DNA of 64,000 bases, taken from positions 1 through 64,000 of the forward strand of contig VIIQ02000785.1 in NCBI GenBank assembly GCA_007449985.2. The letters are read 5' to 3'. The DNA is from Desmodesmus armatus. Its lineage: Eukaryota; Chlorophyta; Chlorophyceae; Sphaeropleales; Scenedesmaceae. A program made the translations under genes and the position numbers. The first letter of the stretch is position 1. Every line of letters begins with the position of its first letter. Below, piece by piece: positions 23,618-34,450 of the stretch. The notes beneath the pieces were generated by a model that worked only from the letters and a program-made list of their open reading frames with translations, ran no database searches and was not told the origin of the DNA.

Positions 23618-26600
23618 GGGGGGGGGGGGGGGGGGGGGGCTGTTCAAAACTTGGCTACAGGCGGGGGTGCAGCCTGAGCCTGCAAACAGCTGGCTTGAGG
23701 GGTCCTAGTTCTCTAGCATCTGTCAAACCAGCAGCAACAGGGGCTGGATGCGTCCAGTTGTGCTGTTTGGGTCAGCGGTGGATCAGGGCTCTCGCTGCCA
23801 GATGGCTGCACGGCCCTGACTGGTGGGCGGGCGTGACAGCAAGCCTTCAGCACACAGAGGCCTCCCACCAACGCTACAAGATGGTGATGCGTGGCTTGCT
23901 CAGGTTTCGTCTGCGAGCTTGAAACTGTTTTGATACTGTTAGTGTTACTGTTACTGTTACATGGTTCAGGCTGAGCCTGAACACCCCGTAGGGAGATACC
24001 CTATCTTTGTCACCGAGTGTTTGCCGCCGCTGCTGCTGCTGCCGCTGTTGCTGCTGTTGCTGCTGCTGCCGGTGCTGCCGGTGCTGATGCCGCCGCTGCA
24101 GGATCCAGTTCAGCCCTGATGGCACCTGCCTGTGGGCGCTGGCCACCCTGCGGCAGCCAGATGACGGCACCAGCACCGACGCACCGCCAACCTCCCAGCA
24201 TTCTGACAACAGCAGTAGCAGCAATGAGGCCGGCATGAGCTGCCTGCTGTGCTTCTCTGTGGCTGACGGAGCCCTGCTGCAGCAGCTGCAGCAGCCTCAC
24301 GGCACCTCACCAGTGCGGCACTTCTGCATGGATGCTGCTGGTGCTGTGATGGCAACGTGTGGGACGGACCAGCTGCTGAAGCTGTGGAGTATAGGGGGTG
24401 CGGGCGTGCCTGTATGCCAGAGCTTTACTGCACACCATGGAGCTGTGTCAGGTGAGCGAGTTCAGTAGCTGTAGAGCCCGTGGTTACATGTCAGCTATGG
24501 CCTGCTGAGGCATGCGCTTATTGGCACTTCGTGTGGATGATGTTGTGGGCCCATTGTTCGCTGTCATTAGGAGCACCCCAATCAGAACAAGGCAAGATGT
24601 GAGACCGTTGGATTACTGGCCTCTACAGCCAGTGGGCTCTACAGCCAGTTGGTGAAGACTGTGATGCTGCTGCTTGCAATAGCCTGCCAAAAATGTGTTC
24701 TGACCCCCCCCCCCACCCCTCTCATGTGTCTGCAGGTGCTGCTTTTATGGGCCACCAGCTGCTGAGCGTTGGTGCTGACGGCAACATCTGCGTCTGGGGA
24801 TTAACAGCTCCCTCATACAGCACCACAGATGGCATCCTGCTGCCCAACAGCACAGCACCTGATGCAGCAGCATCGGCAGCAGCCAGCAGGGGCGTAGGCA
24901 GCGCGGTTGGCCAGGAGCGACAGCAGCACCTGCTGCAGCAGCACGAGCAGCAGGAGTCAGAGGGCGTGTCGAGCCTGCGCAGCTGGTTGGAGCCGAGGCG
25001 GTTGGCCGGTGGTGCAGTAGCCGTGGCGGGAGGGGTGCATGTGAGCCAGCAGCAGCCCATGTTGGTGGACGAAGGTGAGAAGCACCGCAATGCCAAAGGA
25101 CTGTGCTCTTCTGGAACAGCGCCCGGACTTACCAACATCCATCAACACTAGCTAAACCACTCAACCATTGTTTCGCACAGTGTGCAACACAATGTAAGTT
25201 GACCTGCATGCAACAACGTGACTCACTTGGCAGTTGCCTGCAAGGAGTTCACCAGCAATTTAGAGAGTGTGGCTACAATACTGCTGCTCCAACTACGGCT
25301 GCACCAACGCCCTTGTCCTTCTCTTGCACCCATGTCAACAGGTCTCCAGCCCTCTCCCCTGTTTGCGGAGCAGGCATTCCAGCAGCAGGCAGCAGCAGCA
25401 GTGATTACAGGACCATCAGCATCATCGGCAGCCCATTCCAGCAGGTCTGTCACCCGGAGGACGATTGACCCACTGCTCTCTTGCAGCGCCGTGCTGGGCC
25501 TCGACGCGTCACGCTGTGGCGTGCTGTGGCTCAAGCGGGCGGGTCTTCTCGCCTACCCAGCCGCCAACACCCTGGTGCTGCTGGACCTTGCAACCAAGCA
25601 GCAGACTCTGCTTTCGCACCACCGGCAAGGCATTGGGGCGCTTGCTGTCAGTGCTGATGGGGGCCTGCTTGCTACTGGGTCCATCGCGCCGGAGCCAGCA
25701 GGTGCGTGTGATGACTTTGTGAGGCTGATCTGGGGATGGCAGCGCATCATTGCAGCAGTAGTGTGACCATAGATGTTTCAGGCTGCAACCTGTTGGGAAG
25801 CCAGAGGTCTGCATTGGTTTATCAATGGCAAAGCCATCAATGCATGGCCGATATGTTCTGCATGCGCGCCGCATCTTCAATGCATTCAAGAGCTGGCCTT
25901 CAAGAAAGACGCAAGACTGCTACTCAAAGTTCACTCACCCATGTTTGCAAACTGCACCTGGTGCATGCAGGTGGCTATGCTGACGTGGCTGTGTGGGATG
26001 TGCAGCGCCGCTGCCTGGTGATGCTGCTGCAGCAACACCCGTGTGTGTGGAGCAGCTGGCCTTCTCCCCTGACGGCTGCTGGCTGGTGTCTGTGGGGTCT
26101 GGGCGTGTGGTGGTGTGGGACATAGCGACTGGCCGGGCGACTGCTGTTGGGGCGGAGAAACAGGTGAGGGCGCTCAGGGTAATAGCAAACGTGTGGCCTG
26201 GTGTGTTTCAGTGTTGTTGCTGCTGATGCATTCTGCCAGCACATCATGGTCAGTACACTGTACTACAACCAGCTCAATTGTGTTGCTCATACCACACCTG
26301 CTGCTGCTCTCCAGGGTGCGACTGATGTTGCCTGGCTGCCCTACAAGCCTCTGCCCGTTGCAGGCTGATGCACTGTGCACTCAGCTCTAAAAACAGATGC
26401 TGCAAACAAACAAACCCTCAACACCCTCTGCACTGCATCCTGCCCTCCCTGCAGGGCGTGACTGGCATCGCCTGGCTGCCCTACAAGCCCCTGCCGACTT
26501 TTGTCAGCTGTGGAGGTGACGGCCTGCTGCTGTGGAGCCTCACACCAAATTTTCTAGAGCAGCGGCAGCTCGACATACCAGACATCGCCCTAGCAGTCTC

Positions 26601-29453
26601 TGCATCAGCGGCCGCAGCGGCGTCAACAGTGACTGCTGCTGCCGGCAGCATACAGCCAGGCTGCCACATCACTGCTGTGTGTACAGCCGCCAGCAGCGGC
26701 AGCTGTGAGATTGACAGCAGCGCAGTGCCGACTGCAGCAGGAGCAGTAGCGGGAAGGGTGGATCAGAGTGACCCTGTCATGCAGAAGAGGCAGCGAAAGG
26801 CAGCGGCTGTGACGGTGTTTGCTGCTGACAGCGCTGGAGGGGTGTGGCAGCTTGCACTAGGTGAGGTGATAGCCCCCGCTGCTGCAAGAAGCAAGACCAA
26901 CAACTGTTGCAGCTTTGGCAGCACACATATAGCACCATGCAAATGAACGCAGGCAACTGCATATCTGATGGCAGCAGCAGCACACCCTGGGTTGCGTAGC
27001 ATTGGCACGTGCCAACTGTATTTGCTGCCGACTCCATCATGTGCTTGCAATACGCAGGTGAGGGGCGGCTCTGCGGCTGCGTCAAAGTCACCACCCTGCC
27101 CCCCGGGGAGTCTGCTGCAGCACTGCAGTGGTCGCAGGCAGCTGGCGCTCTCGTAGTCGGCACCAGCAGCAGGCGCTTGCTCAGGTTTACTTGCAGCCGC
27201 AACAGCGGCTGCGGCAGTGAGGTGCTTCTGCCAGTAGGGGAGGGGGCTTGTCGACGGGTGTGGAGGCTGCTGTAAACAGTGCAGGATGCCACCCAGTGGT
27301 GGGCGGCAGCAGCAGCAGGAGGAGCGGCAGGGGGTTCTGTTGGCAGCAGCTCAAATGCCAATACTGGCTGGCTGCCTGCTGGACGGAGTGCAGCAGCAGC
27401 AGCACAATAGCAGCAGTGTGCAGCCGCTGCAGGATTCGATGACGCTCGATGGGCCCGTCACGCATCTGTGTCTGGAGCCGCATTGCTTGAGCGAGGGGGG
27501 TGGGCGGGCAGGTGCTGCGTCAGCATGGTATGTTGACCTGCAGTCGCAGCAGAAGGCACCACTGCTGGCAGGGCACTCTGCCGCTTGTGAGCTTGCGGCC
27601 TGTTGGGGATGGCTCGCTGGTGGCGACGCTGGGTAGCGATAGCCGTGTGGCTGTGTGGCAGACGGCAGAGGTCTGCCAGTGCCGACAGCATCAGCAGCAG
27701 GCAGCAGGGAGAGGGGCAGCCGTGGAATGGCGCAGGTGCCCTTGCTGAGTGGCGATGCCAGCCGCAGTCGCCTGTAACAGCAGCAGTATTCTGCCGCATA
27801 CGCCCGCTTGTGTGTTGGGACATGCGGACGGCCCGCATCGCTGCTAGAGCTGCTGCCATCAAAGCAGCAGGGGGTGTGGCGAGGGTGCCAAAGGGGCTAG
27901 GGAGGGGGTGGGGGTGGTGGTGTCCTGCGCTGGTGTGATGCGGCAACCGTCTGCAGTGGTGGCACTGGGCCTGCACCCTGACCAACGCTGGTGATGGCTG
28001 CTAGCAGGTGTGTGGGGGTGATATTGTAGTGTCGCGGGGGGGGGGGGGTGGGGGGGTGATGTAGTGGGGGGCCGGGGGGGGGGGGGGGGGGGGGGGGGGC
28101 TCTACGTACAGCGACATTGCTGTCAGAGTGATGTGCTTGTGGCACATCAGCACACAAGGTTCGCCAAACATCTTCGCCGCTTTTTGTGCCTGTCAGAGCC
28201 ACCACCAGTCTATTTTTTTGGGGGAGTATGTTACATGGACTTCACAGAACATACCGTCATGGTTGCAGCGTTGTGGGCAACACGAGTGCTTTTTGTTGCG
28301 CTGTTCTGGTACTATCCACCTTGCACGATCCATGTTTATGATGATACCCGCCAGTCAGGCTATGTTGCTGCCACCATGGGTGTGCAACAACACCATGTAG
28401 AACGGCAGGCATGGATCATTGTCTACTTGATGTATGCAGGGATGGACTCATCACGACGACCCACACCGACTGCGGCCGGCTGGTTGCCACCTGCAAAGAC
28501 CTTACAGGCACTGTCACCCCCTGCACGACTTTGTGGTCAACCCCTCACCGGTGGCAGCAACAGGGACCCAGGCAGGAGCAGCGGTACCAGCAGCAGCTGG
28601 GTGCAGCAGTGTTGCTGCTGCTGCTTGGTTGGACGGGCTGCTGGTGTTCAGGGCCCCATGGCAGGCAGACGTGGCACCCGTGCTGTGCAGCTACAAGTGT
28701 CCCCAGGTAATCGGTTGGGCGGGCAGTGTACGTGCACCTATGTGAGCTTCACAGGACCATGATTGCTTCACTCAAGAGTGCATAATGTGGATTGCTAGCA
28801 TCTAGGAATGGGGGTGCTGCGGTACAGTGTGTTGGGCCGTCACCGTTATTATGTGTCACAAAGTCAAAGCTTCAGAAGGAGGGCACACGCGAGTTGTGGC
28901 CTTCTTTGATGTATGGCATCTACCTCTGTCATGGTTTCATGCCAGTGGCTGTTGGTCTTACAAGTGCTGCAAGTCATTCTAGTGCGTCAGACATCGCACA
29001 TGTGCTTGCTCGCTGCATTCACAGGTCTCTGACAACCTGCCAGCCGGTCTGCAGTCCAGAGTATCCTTCATCCCAGGCAGCTTCTCTCTGCTGCTCTTCA
29101 TCAGCCCCTGCCTGGGCCCCAGCGCCCTGCTGTTTGACTTCACAGCAGGCCAGCCCCTGAGGCAGCTAGCCCTCACCAGCCAGCCCAGCAGCCTTGCAGT
29201 TGCCCCGGCGGGCCAGCTGTTTGCCTTCAGCCTGGCGGATGGCTGTGTTCTCCTGACAGACGCAGCTGCAGAAAGCAGCTTGGAGCTGAGGGCGTGTGGC
29301 GGTTCAGCAACAGTGGGAGGGGGCTGTGGTGGTAGTGGATGTGGTGGTGATGGTAGGGTGGCTGTTCAGGCAGTTGCGTTTGTGCAAGGTGGGCGCAAGC
29401 TATTGGCAGCTGTGGGTGGGGTTGTCACTTGCTGGGATGCATTAGGTGTGTGA
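16165..29453 (+). CDS. POC16: POC16/WDR90 centriole protein (DUF667 + WD40 repeats)
   Basis: Recognised exons: 16165-16344, 16443-16559, 16661-16774, 17173-17247, 17366-17410 (uncertain), 17465-17584, 17850-17959, 18258-18574, 19153-19470, 19712-19842, 20147-20302, 20545-20720, 21095-21408, 22133-22373, 22784-23217, 24102-24451, 24736-25074, 25342-25701, 25971-26163, 26455-26860, 27058-28007 (internally unclear), 28440-28706, 29025-29453. All inferred phases agree. The first seven exons encode a CFAP20-like/DUF667 domain (VGSIPAVNFLKVP, LGLSGRFLYLQ, VSVGNIFK); the rest are many WD40 repeats, including a WPLDFSSYLLEA block almost identical in form to WDR90, and the C-terminal ALL-CWD end. The product is roughly 2,000 residues. 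WDR90/POC16 binds microtubules of the centriole inner scaffold. The intron after 16774 has a GC donor. Single C/G-run contractions interrupt the frame at about 21247, 26038, 27990 and 28517. Confidence 0.92.
16775..17172 (+). other. POC16 intron with GC-AG ends
   Basis: The upstream exon ends ...CTCAAG and the intron begins gcaagc, close to the strong GC-donor consensus. The acceptor is a normal tgcctgcag. Joining these ends keeps phase 0 and places GNIFKAENLK directly before KKAGCVQL, as in the WDR90 DUF667 domain. The next GT candidates would add residues or break the alignment. The intron holds CTG microsatellite sequence at about 17050-17105. Confidence 0.65.
18415..18843 (+). repeat. Tandem duplicated exon segment in POC16
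   Basis: 18415-18574 (3' part of exon 8) recurs at 18684-18843, about 93% identical over 160 bp, both ending in a GT donor. With the acceptor ctgtcag before 18691, the second copy makes a 153-nt exon that starts and ends in phase 1. It could therefore be added between exon 8 and exon 9, or skipped, without a frame change. Only three codons differ in sense (R/S, H/D, R/L). Confidence 0.85.
21465..21640 (+). repeat. GGGT/GCGG-rich intron segment
   Basis: Runs of GGGT and GGCGGGCG repeats in the intron after POC16 exon 13, with many G-tracts of three or more close together. Such sequence can form G-quadruplexes in RNA or DNA; that is a prediction from composition only. Confidence 0.7.
22590..22626 (+). 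repeat. Relic of POC16 exon 14 3' end
   Basis: The 3' end of exon 14 (ACCACGCAGCTGCTGCAG plus donor) recurs about 250 bp downstream, with gtaggc as a decoy donor. No acceptor accompanies it. Confidence 0.7.
23296..23480 (+). repeat. Two relics of POC16 exon 15 3' end
   Basis: The exon 15 end at 23163-23217 (encoding GLEAVMQIESAASRFER) recurs at about 23296-23356 and 23413-23472, each still followed by gtgggtgg. The second is closer to the parent than the first. Neither has an acceptor, so neither makes an exon. Confidence 0.8.
23514..23639 (+). repeat. Compound microsatellite GGT, GT, poly-G
   Basis: A (GGT)n run to about 23565, then (GT)n to about 23612, then an uninterrupted G run of about 25. 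It sits in the POC16 intron directly after the exon 15 relics. Its length is likely polymorphic and hard to sequence. Confidence 0.95.
26315..26361 (+). repeat. Relic of POC16 exon 20 5' end
   Basis: A copy of the exon 20 start (encoding WLPYKPLP) with its own ctctccag acceptor lies about 140 bp upstream of the real exon at 26455. It breaks off after about 47 bp. Being upstream, it keeps the acceptor side only. Confidence 0.8.
28020..28245 (+). repeat. Poly-G tracts and LTR-like border in POC16 intron
   Basis: Long G runs at 28036-28098, then a stretch with GGGGGAGTATGTTACATGG at 28220 that recurs, inverted, at 54509-54529. A purine run followed by TGTTACATGG resembles a polypurine tract/LTR junction of a copia-like element. 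No flanking coding remnant was recognised. Confidence 0.4.
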
Positions 29454-30457
29454 AGCTTTTTTCGGAATTACTCCACACAACATGCGATTCGCTCAAAACC
29501 GATGTGAACGATGCAGCAGTCAAGGTTGCCGCACCCAGGCACCCTTGCTGACATGCCACACTGTGAGATGTGAATGCACTGAGTGCTTTACCGCGTGCAC
29601 ACATCTCCCTGGCAGCCTTGCGGATTTGTAACAACAGCAGCACCAAAACACAGCTGTGCACCAGGGGTCTGCCACTCTGCGTTTTCAAGCAGCTATCAGG
29701 GGCCTTTGCCTTCTTGTGCCTGTGGTGTGATTCTTGTGGGGCTGTAATGCCATCAGGACTGTGAGCTGGCTATTGTCAGGCATAAACCCAGGTTGCCAGG
29801 AGCCAGCGAACTTCCTTTGTTCTATGTATGCTTAGCGAGTCTGTGGGCTTGAATGCCAAGTTGAAGGCGAAGGTAGTACCGCATTCTTTCACGCTTGCAA
29901 TGACATTGCAACGTGCAGACCGGCTTGCTCCACGGCTGAACACGATGGAAATCATTGCAAAAAAAGGTTTCAACCTCTTTTTTTGGGTCTGTATTTGTAT
30001 CCACACTTCTGCTCATGTCATGGTCAACATGCTCAACTGCTACAGCCTGGAACCTAGGTCACACCAAACTCGTGATCTGCTGCTGGTCTCGCTCACAAAT
30101 CTAAGTCTCTATGTTTCACACAAGCTGTAAGATTACACCTCGTTCTTTGCCTCTTCCGCTGTTTCTACTCACGGGAGCCCTCTGTTGCAAATTGATCAGC
30201 TCCAGGATGCTGCACCGCGAATCAGATACCGCCAGTTAAAACCAAGTGCGCAAGCAAATGTATGCACCCTTAGTTTGTTGCATAGCTGGTTGGGCATGTG
30301 CATGATTACATCCTATATAAATGGCAGCATGCTAGCATGCTAGCATGCTGCGCAGCGCTGCGCAGCAGCAGCATACTTGCTGTGGGCTAGAGCTTTCAGG
30401 CTCTGTGAGTTACCTCACTTGCAGCTGCCGTTGATCACTGCCGTCTGCTCTACGCAG
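29454..30457. other. Intergenic, between POC16 and LRR copy 3
   Basis: About 1 kb. No gene recognised. At 30326-30370 there is a self-complementary stretch built from repeated GCATGCTA followed by TGCGCAGCGCTGCGCAGCAG, probably in the promoter or 5' UTR region of LRR copy 3. Confidence 0.6.
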
Positions 30458-32308
30458 GATTGACAGCAGCTTTCAGTCAGAGTCTTGGCTGCTGCAGCTG
30501 CCAGACCCCTGCCTGCTGGCGGTGCTGCGCTACTGCGCTCCTGACCCTCGCAGCCTATTCAGCGCAGCACGGGCCCACAGCAGGCTGCGGCAGGCAGCCG
30601 AGCTGACAGTCAGCAGCATCCGGGCTGTGGGTTGTCAACAGCAGCATGTGGACAGCGTGCTGCTGTACCTGACCAACCACGGTCAGCACATCAACAGCAT
30701 TCAGTTGCATGAGGCCATCCCAGATCTCAGCAGCTTTGACATGTTTGCGCCCTCGAAGCCGCCCTCAATCATGCTCCAGCACCTGCCCCACCACAAGCTG
30801 CAGGGGCTTACACACATGAAGTTCAGTGGAGTGTCCCTACAGCTGCAGCCGCTGGGTGGGTCTCCGGGTGTGTTGAAGGCTGGGCTACCCCTCAAGCAGC
30901 TGCAGATCCAATGCTGCACACTGCTGGACGGAGAGGAGGGCTTGGCAGCAGCACTGGCGCTGCTGCCAGAGCTGCAGCATATTGCTGTTATCTACACACG
31001 CAGCGGGGATTATCTGTGCTTCCCCTGCAGCGCCCTACCAGGGCTGCAGCAGCTGACATACCTTGAGCTGGCTGGCGGTCAGCTGAAGGATCGTCAGGGC
31101 ATGCAGCACTTGCAGGGGCTGTCACACCTGCAGGACCTGCGGCTTTCTGTGCCTGTGAACATCCAAGCCAGCACGCTGTCAGCCTCACAGAACCTGACAC
31201 GCTTGCAGGTGGTGAACGGGGGGTGCATCTCTGATGGCAGCAGCTACATAGACCCAGATGCCTTAGAAGGGAAGACTATGCTACAACACCTCGATCTAGG
31301 CAGCTGCACACTAAACGGCGGTGCAGGGGGCAAGACGCAGCTGCTGCTCCAACTGGAGCAGCTGCAGCAGCTCACCTTCCTTCGGTGCAGCTTGTTGTGC
31401 CGGCAGCCAACCCCACCAGCAGCAGCCTTCTCGGCACTAACAGCCAGCAGCAAGCTGCAGCACCTGAACATCAAAGGTGGCAAGCTGCCAGCAGGGGTGT
31501 GGCAGCACATGTTCCCTGCTGGCAAGCAGCTGCCACATCTGCGGGTGCTAGACGTTGGGGGCATCACGCACCCAGCTGACCGGCGCACTCCTGCAGCCTT
31601 TGAAGTCAGCCGCCTTGTCAGCTGCTGCTCTGGGCTGCGGGTGCTGCGGATGGAGTCCTTCCTTTTCAGTGCCGAGCTGCTGGCCCCACTGACCGGGCTC
31701 AGCAGCTTGTGGGAGCTGAGGCTGCGTCCTGCTTGCAGCTTAGCAGAGGAGGAGGTCACCTGTGCGGCAGAGGGGTTGGAGGTGGTGTGCCAGCTGACAG
31801 GGCTGAAGCGGCTGCACCTGTGGGACCCTAGTGCGGAAGGCAGGCTGCCACCGCGGCTGACAAATCTGACGAACCTGACACACTTGGAGTTTGGGGAACC
31901 AATCAAATGTTACAGACCTGTTGTCTGGAAGGTGAGTTGTCTGACGTGGTTGTTCAACGTTTGTAGCTTGTGTAGCTTGTTCATTGTTGGTTGTTGTCAC
32001 TTGGTGTGTGGGTCTTTCTTGTCACTGCATGCATGTCAAGGAGAAAAGCCTCAGTGCACGCTGTCTGCAAATATTGCCAATGCCTTGCCACTATGTGGTC
32101 CTGATTGCGTGGGCGGCCGAGTAGCGGTAACCCGAATGCAGACCTACCCACACTTATGTGTTTTATCCCTGCCTGATGCTTGCCTGCCCCATTGCAGAGG
32201 GCTCCTGGCAAAGAGCCGGTGTGGCGTCAAGTGCTGCAGCATATTGCAGAGAACGGCGATTCCGTGCACGCAGCGAAACAGCAGGCGTACGCGCCCGTTT
32301 CAGAATGA
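30458..32308 (+). pseudogene. LRR gene copy 3, start codon apparently lost
   Basis: Long exon 30458-31931 and last exon 32198-32308 (PGKEPVWRQVLQHIAENGD ... TGA). From the family start position the frame is open for 491 codons, the same length as copy 5. In copies 5 and 6 a cag acceptor-like triplet is followed within one or two bases by ATGGAC; here the same spot reads gATTGAC (30459-30464), so ATG has become ATT. Upstream in frame comes a TGA before any ATG. Either an upstream coding exon supplies the start or the gene is translated from an internal ATG. The F-box-like region (QLPDPCLLAVLRYCA ... LFSAARAHSRLRQAA) and the LRRs are intact. The last exon has drifted from the family AAAALAE ending. 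Confidence 0.8.
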
Positions 32309-34450
32309 CAGCATCCTACTTATAGTGGTGAGTTGAACAAAAAACATGGGCATGTAGGCACGGGCTGTCCTTGCACAACTGGGTCGTTGTGATGCAGCCA
32401 GTTACTATAGTTTTGTGCAGGGGTATGGTTGACGGCACTCAGAATACATGATGTAGGTTGGGCTGGCCAGGTGGTAACGGGCATGTGAACACAACGCAAT
32501 ATGGTGACCGTACAGCACAGCAAGTGGCCGCTAAGTATGTTTGGACTGTGAAGGAGGGTCCCTCACAACCTCAAAACCCCAGCAGCAGTCAGGGGTGGCA
32601 GAGACAGCCATGCGTGCGCGCATGCCTGCTACGACAGCCGTAACGACCACAACACACAGCCGAAACTGAACAAAGCCCAATTGACATTGCGATGACCAAC
32701 ACAGTGCCCTGCACGTGCCAATGGCTGCTTGACATTGCCCTGAAATGTGATGCACAGCACAGTCAAGCCCCTTAGTGAGAACCCCCTTGTCCAGCACGCG
32801 CTAAGCCCCTTGTCTGGATGGAGGCTAAGCCCTCCCCCCTTCACCCAGAGGGCGTCAAGGGGGCCCCCTTCACCCTGGCCGCCCCCCCTTGACGGCCGTA
32901 CGTCAAGGGGGTTGTCCAGCCGTCCAATAAGGTTACCCCCTTGACCGGATAAGGGGGCTGCCGGCCTAGTGGCAACCATGACACTCTTGCCTTGGTTTGT
33001 CTGATGCGGTGCATACAATCAATGAATGTATCAATGCTACAGCCGAAAGAGCTCATCCCAGCCACTCCATGATGCACCTTTGAGTTGTAGCTACTGTTCT
33101 GTAATTACACGCCATCGGAGGCTTGGGCCCTGATGCCAAGGTATCGTCCAATTACTCGGCTGCCGCTACACCATACGATGCCTTGCTAACGATGAAGCCT
33201 TGGCTAAGGATGAAGCTGTTGCGTGCTGTTGATTGCAGGTTTGTGGTGGCAGTCAACAAATAACAAGTGGTGCACAGCGGGGCAGGAGCTGCCAAGTTTG
33301 CACCTGCAGGAGTGGCGCGTGCCACATCGAGTGACAGAGCTTTTCACACCCAGTGATACAGCAATCCAGCAGCAGCAGCAGGGAGCTGTGTAGTGCTCAG
33401 TGGACCCCAACTGCTTGGCAGCCTTGGCATGGGTGGTTTGAGAGCACCGCCGGTGGGCGCGGTGCATGTATGTGGGGACTTCGCGGCTGAGTGTTTCTGA
33501 ATGCGTGCATGTGCTGTCTGACAGTGGCCATCTTGACTGAGCCATGTTTGATATGGCAGCCCAGCAAAGCTGGGAGGAAGGGGGCAGTTGATAGTAACAT
33601 CCTTGGGCGGTGCTTTCACTGCCCCACTCTGTCTGGTGGGTCGGTGGCTGCATACAGCTGATGCATGGGCATTGTGTGCAGGTGTATTTACTGTGTATTT
33701 CTGTGTGCATAATATGCACTGGTGTTGGCAGCAGCTGCTGCAGGCCATGTAGTGTTTTGTCCCAGGGTACATTCTTTGTTACGTGGCAACATACCCAAAG
33801 TGGTACGCACCTGTGCAGTGGCGATGGTGTCTGCTTCAGGCTCACATTCCTTTGGTGTCAAGAGCCCGTAATTTGGGTTTATACGACATGCTGCAGCTCA
33901 ATCTCTACTGTGGCGCTGAATGTATTCATGAACAGCAGTAAATCACTGGAGTCACTCGCACATGGCTCAGTGAGCCAGGTATGTTTGGGCAGGGACCCTT
34001 GCAATGCTGCTGCAACTACATTCTCCTATCACCACAGCCACATCCAAACCACCAATGTTGGTGCTCCTACCACGAGGCCGGCTGTAATTGTTATGATCAG
34101 TACATGACGTCATGCTACAGCCTGCCAGGTGAAGCAAATGCCCAATTGAAAACCAAATGCAGTTGCTGAGTTTGTCAATATACATGTACCACGTCCCTCT
34201 GTGACCTTCTCCGGACGTCTGCAAGTGTGCTGGATCCCGATCACCTTTCCGGAATCCCGCAGGCATCGCCCGTCAGTATTGTGCACTCAGTACATCACTA
34301 CATTGTATCAAGAGGTGTAGAAGGTCAGTGGCAAGTGAGCTTGTGCTCCACACGGATGTTGCTGCTGTCTTGGCCTTGAAGGCCAATCTGGCCAGAGCCA
34401 TGCTAATCCGCGTCATACGTGTCCATGAATGTTGCTGGATGCTGATGCAG
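32309..34450. other. Intergenic, no gene recognised
   Basis: About 2.1 kb between LRR copies 3 and 4. Contains the CCCCTT/AAGGGG repeat cluster listed separately. Otherwise only short unassigned frames. Confidence 0.6.
32765..32960. repeat. Cluster of inverted CCCCCTTGAC/GTCAAGGGGG motifs
   Basis: About nine copies of a CCCCTT or AAGGGG core in 200 bp, in both orientations. Includes a perfect hairpin with 11-bp arms (CCCCCTTGACG at 32884-32894, complement at 32901-32911, 6-nt loop) and a 14-bp perfect palindrome (AAGGGGGCCCCCTT, 32857-32870). Confidence 0.85.

Noticed and set aside
23515..23922. Open frame rich in V, G and C at the compound microsatellite
   Set aside because: It is a translation of GGT, GT and G repeats in an intron.
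21095..28706. Programmed ribosomal frameshifting in POC16
   Set aside because: The sites lack a shared slippery heptamer and all look like a missing base in a C or G run, so sequence error is simpler.
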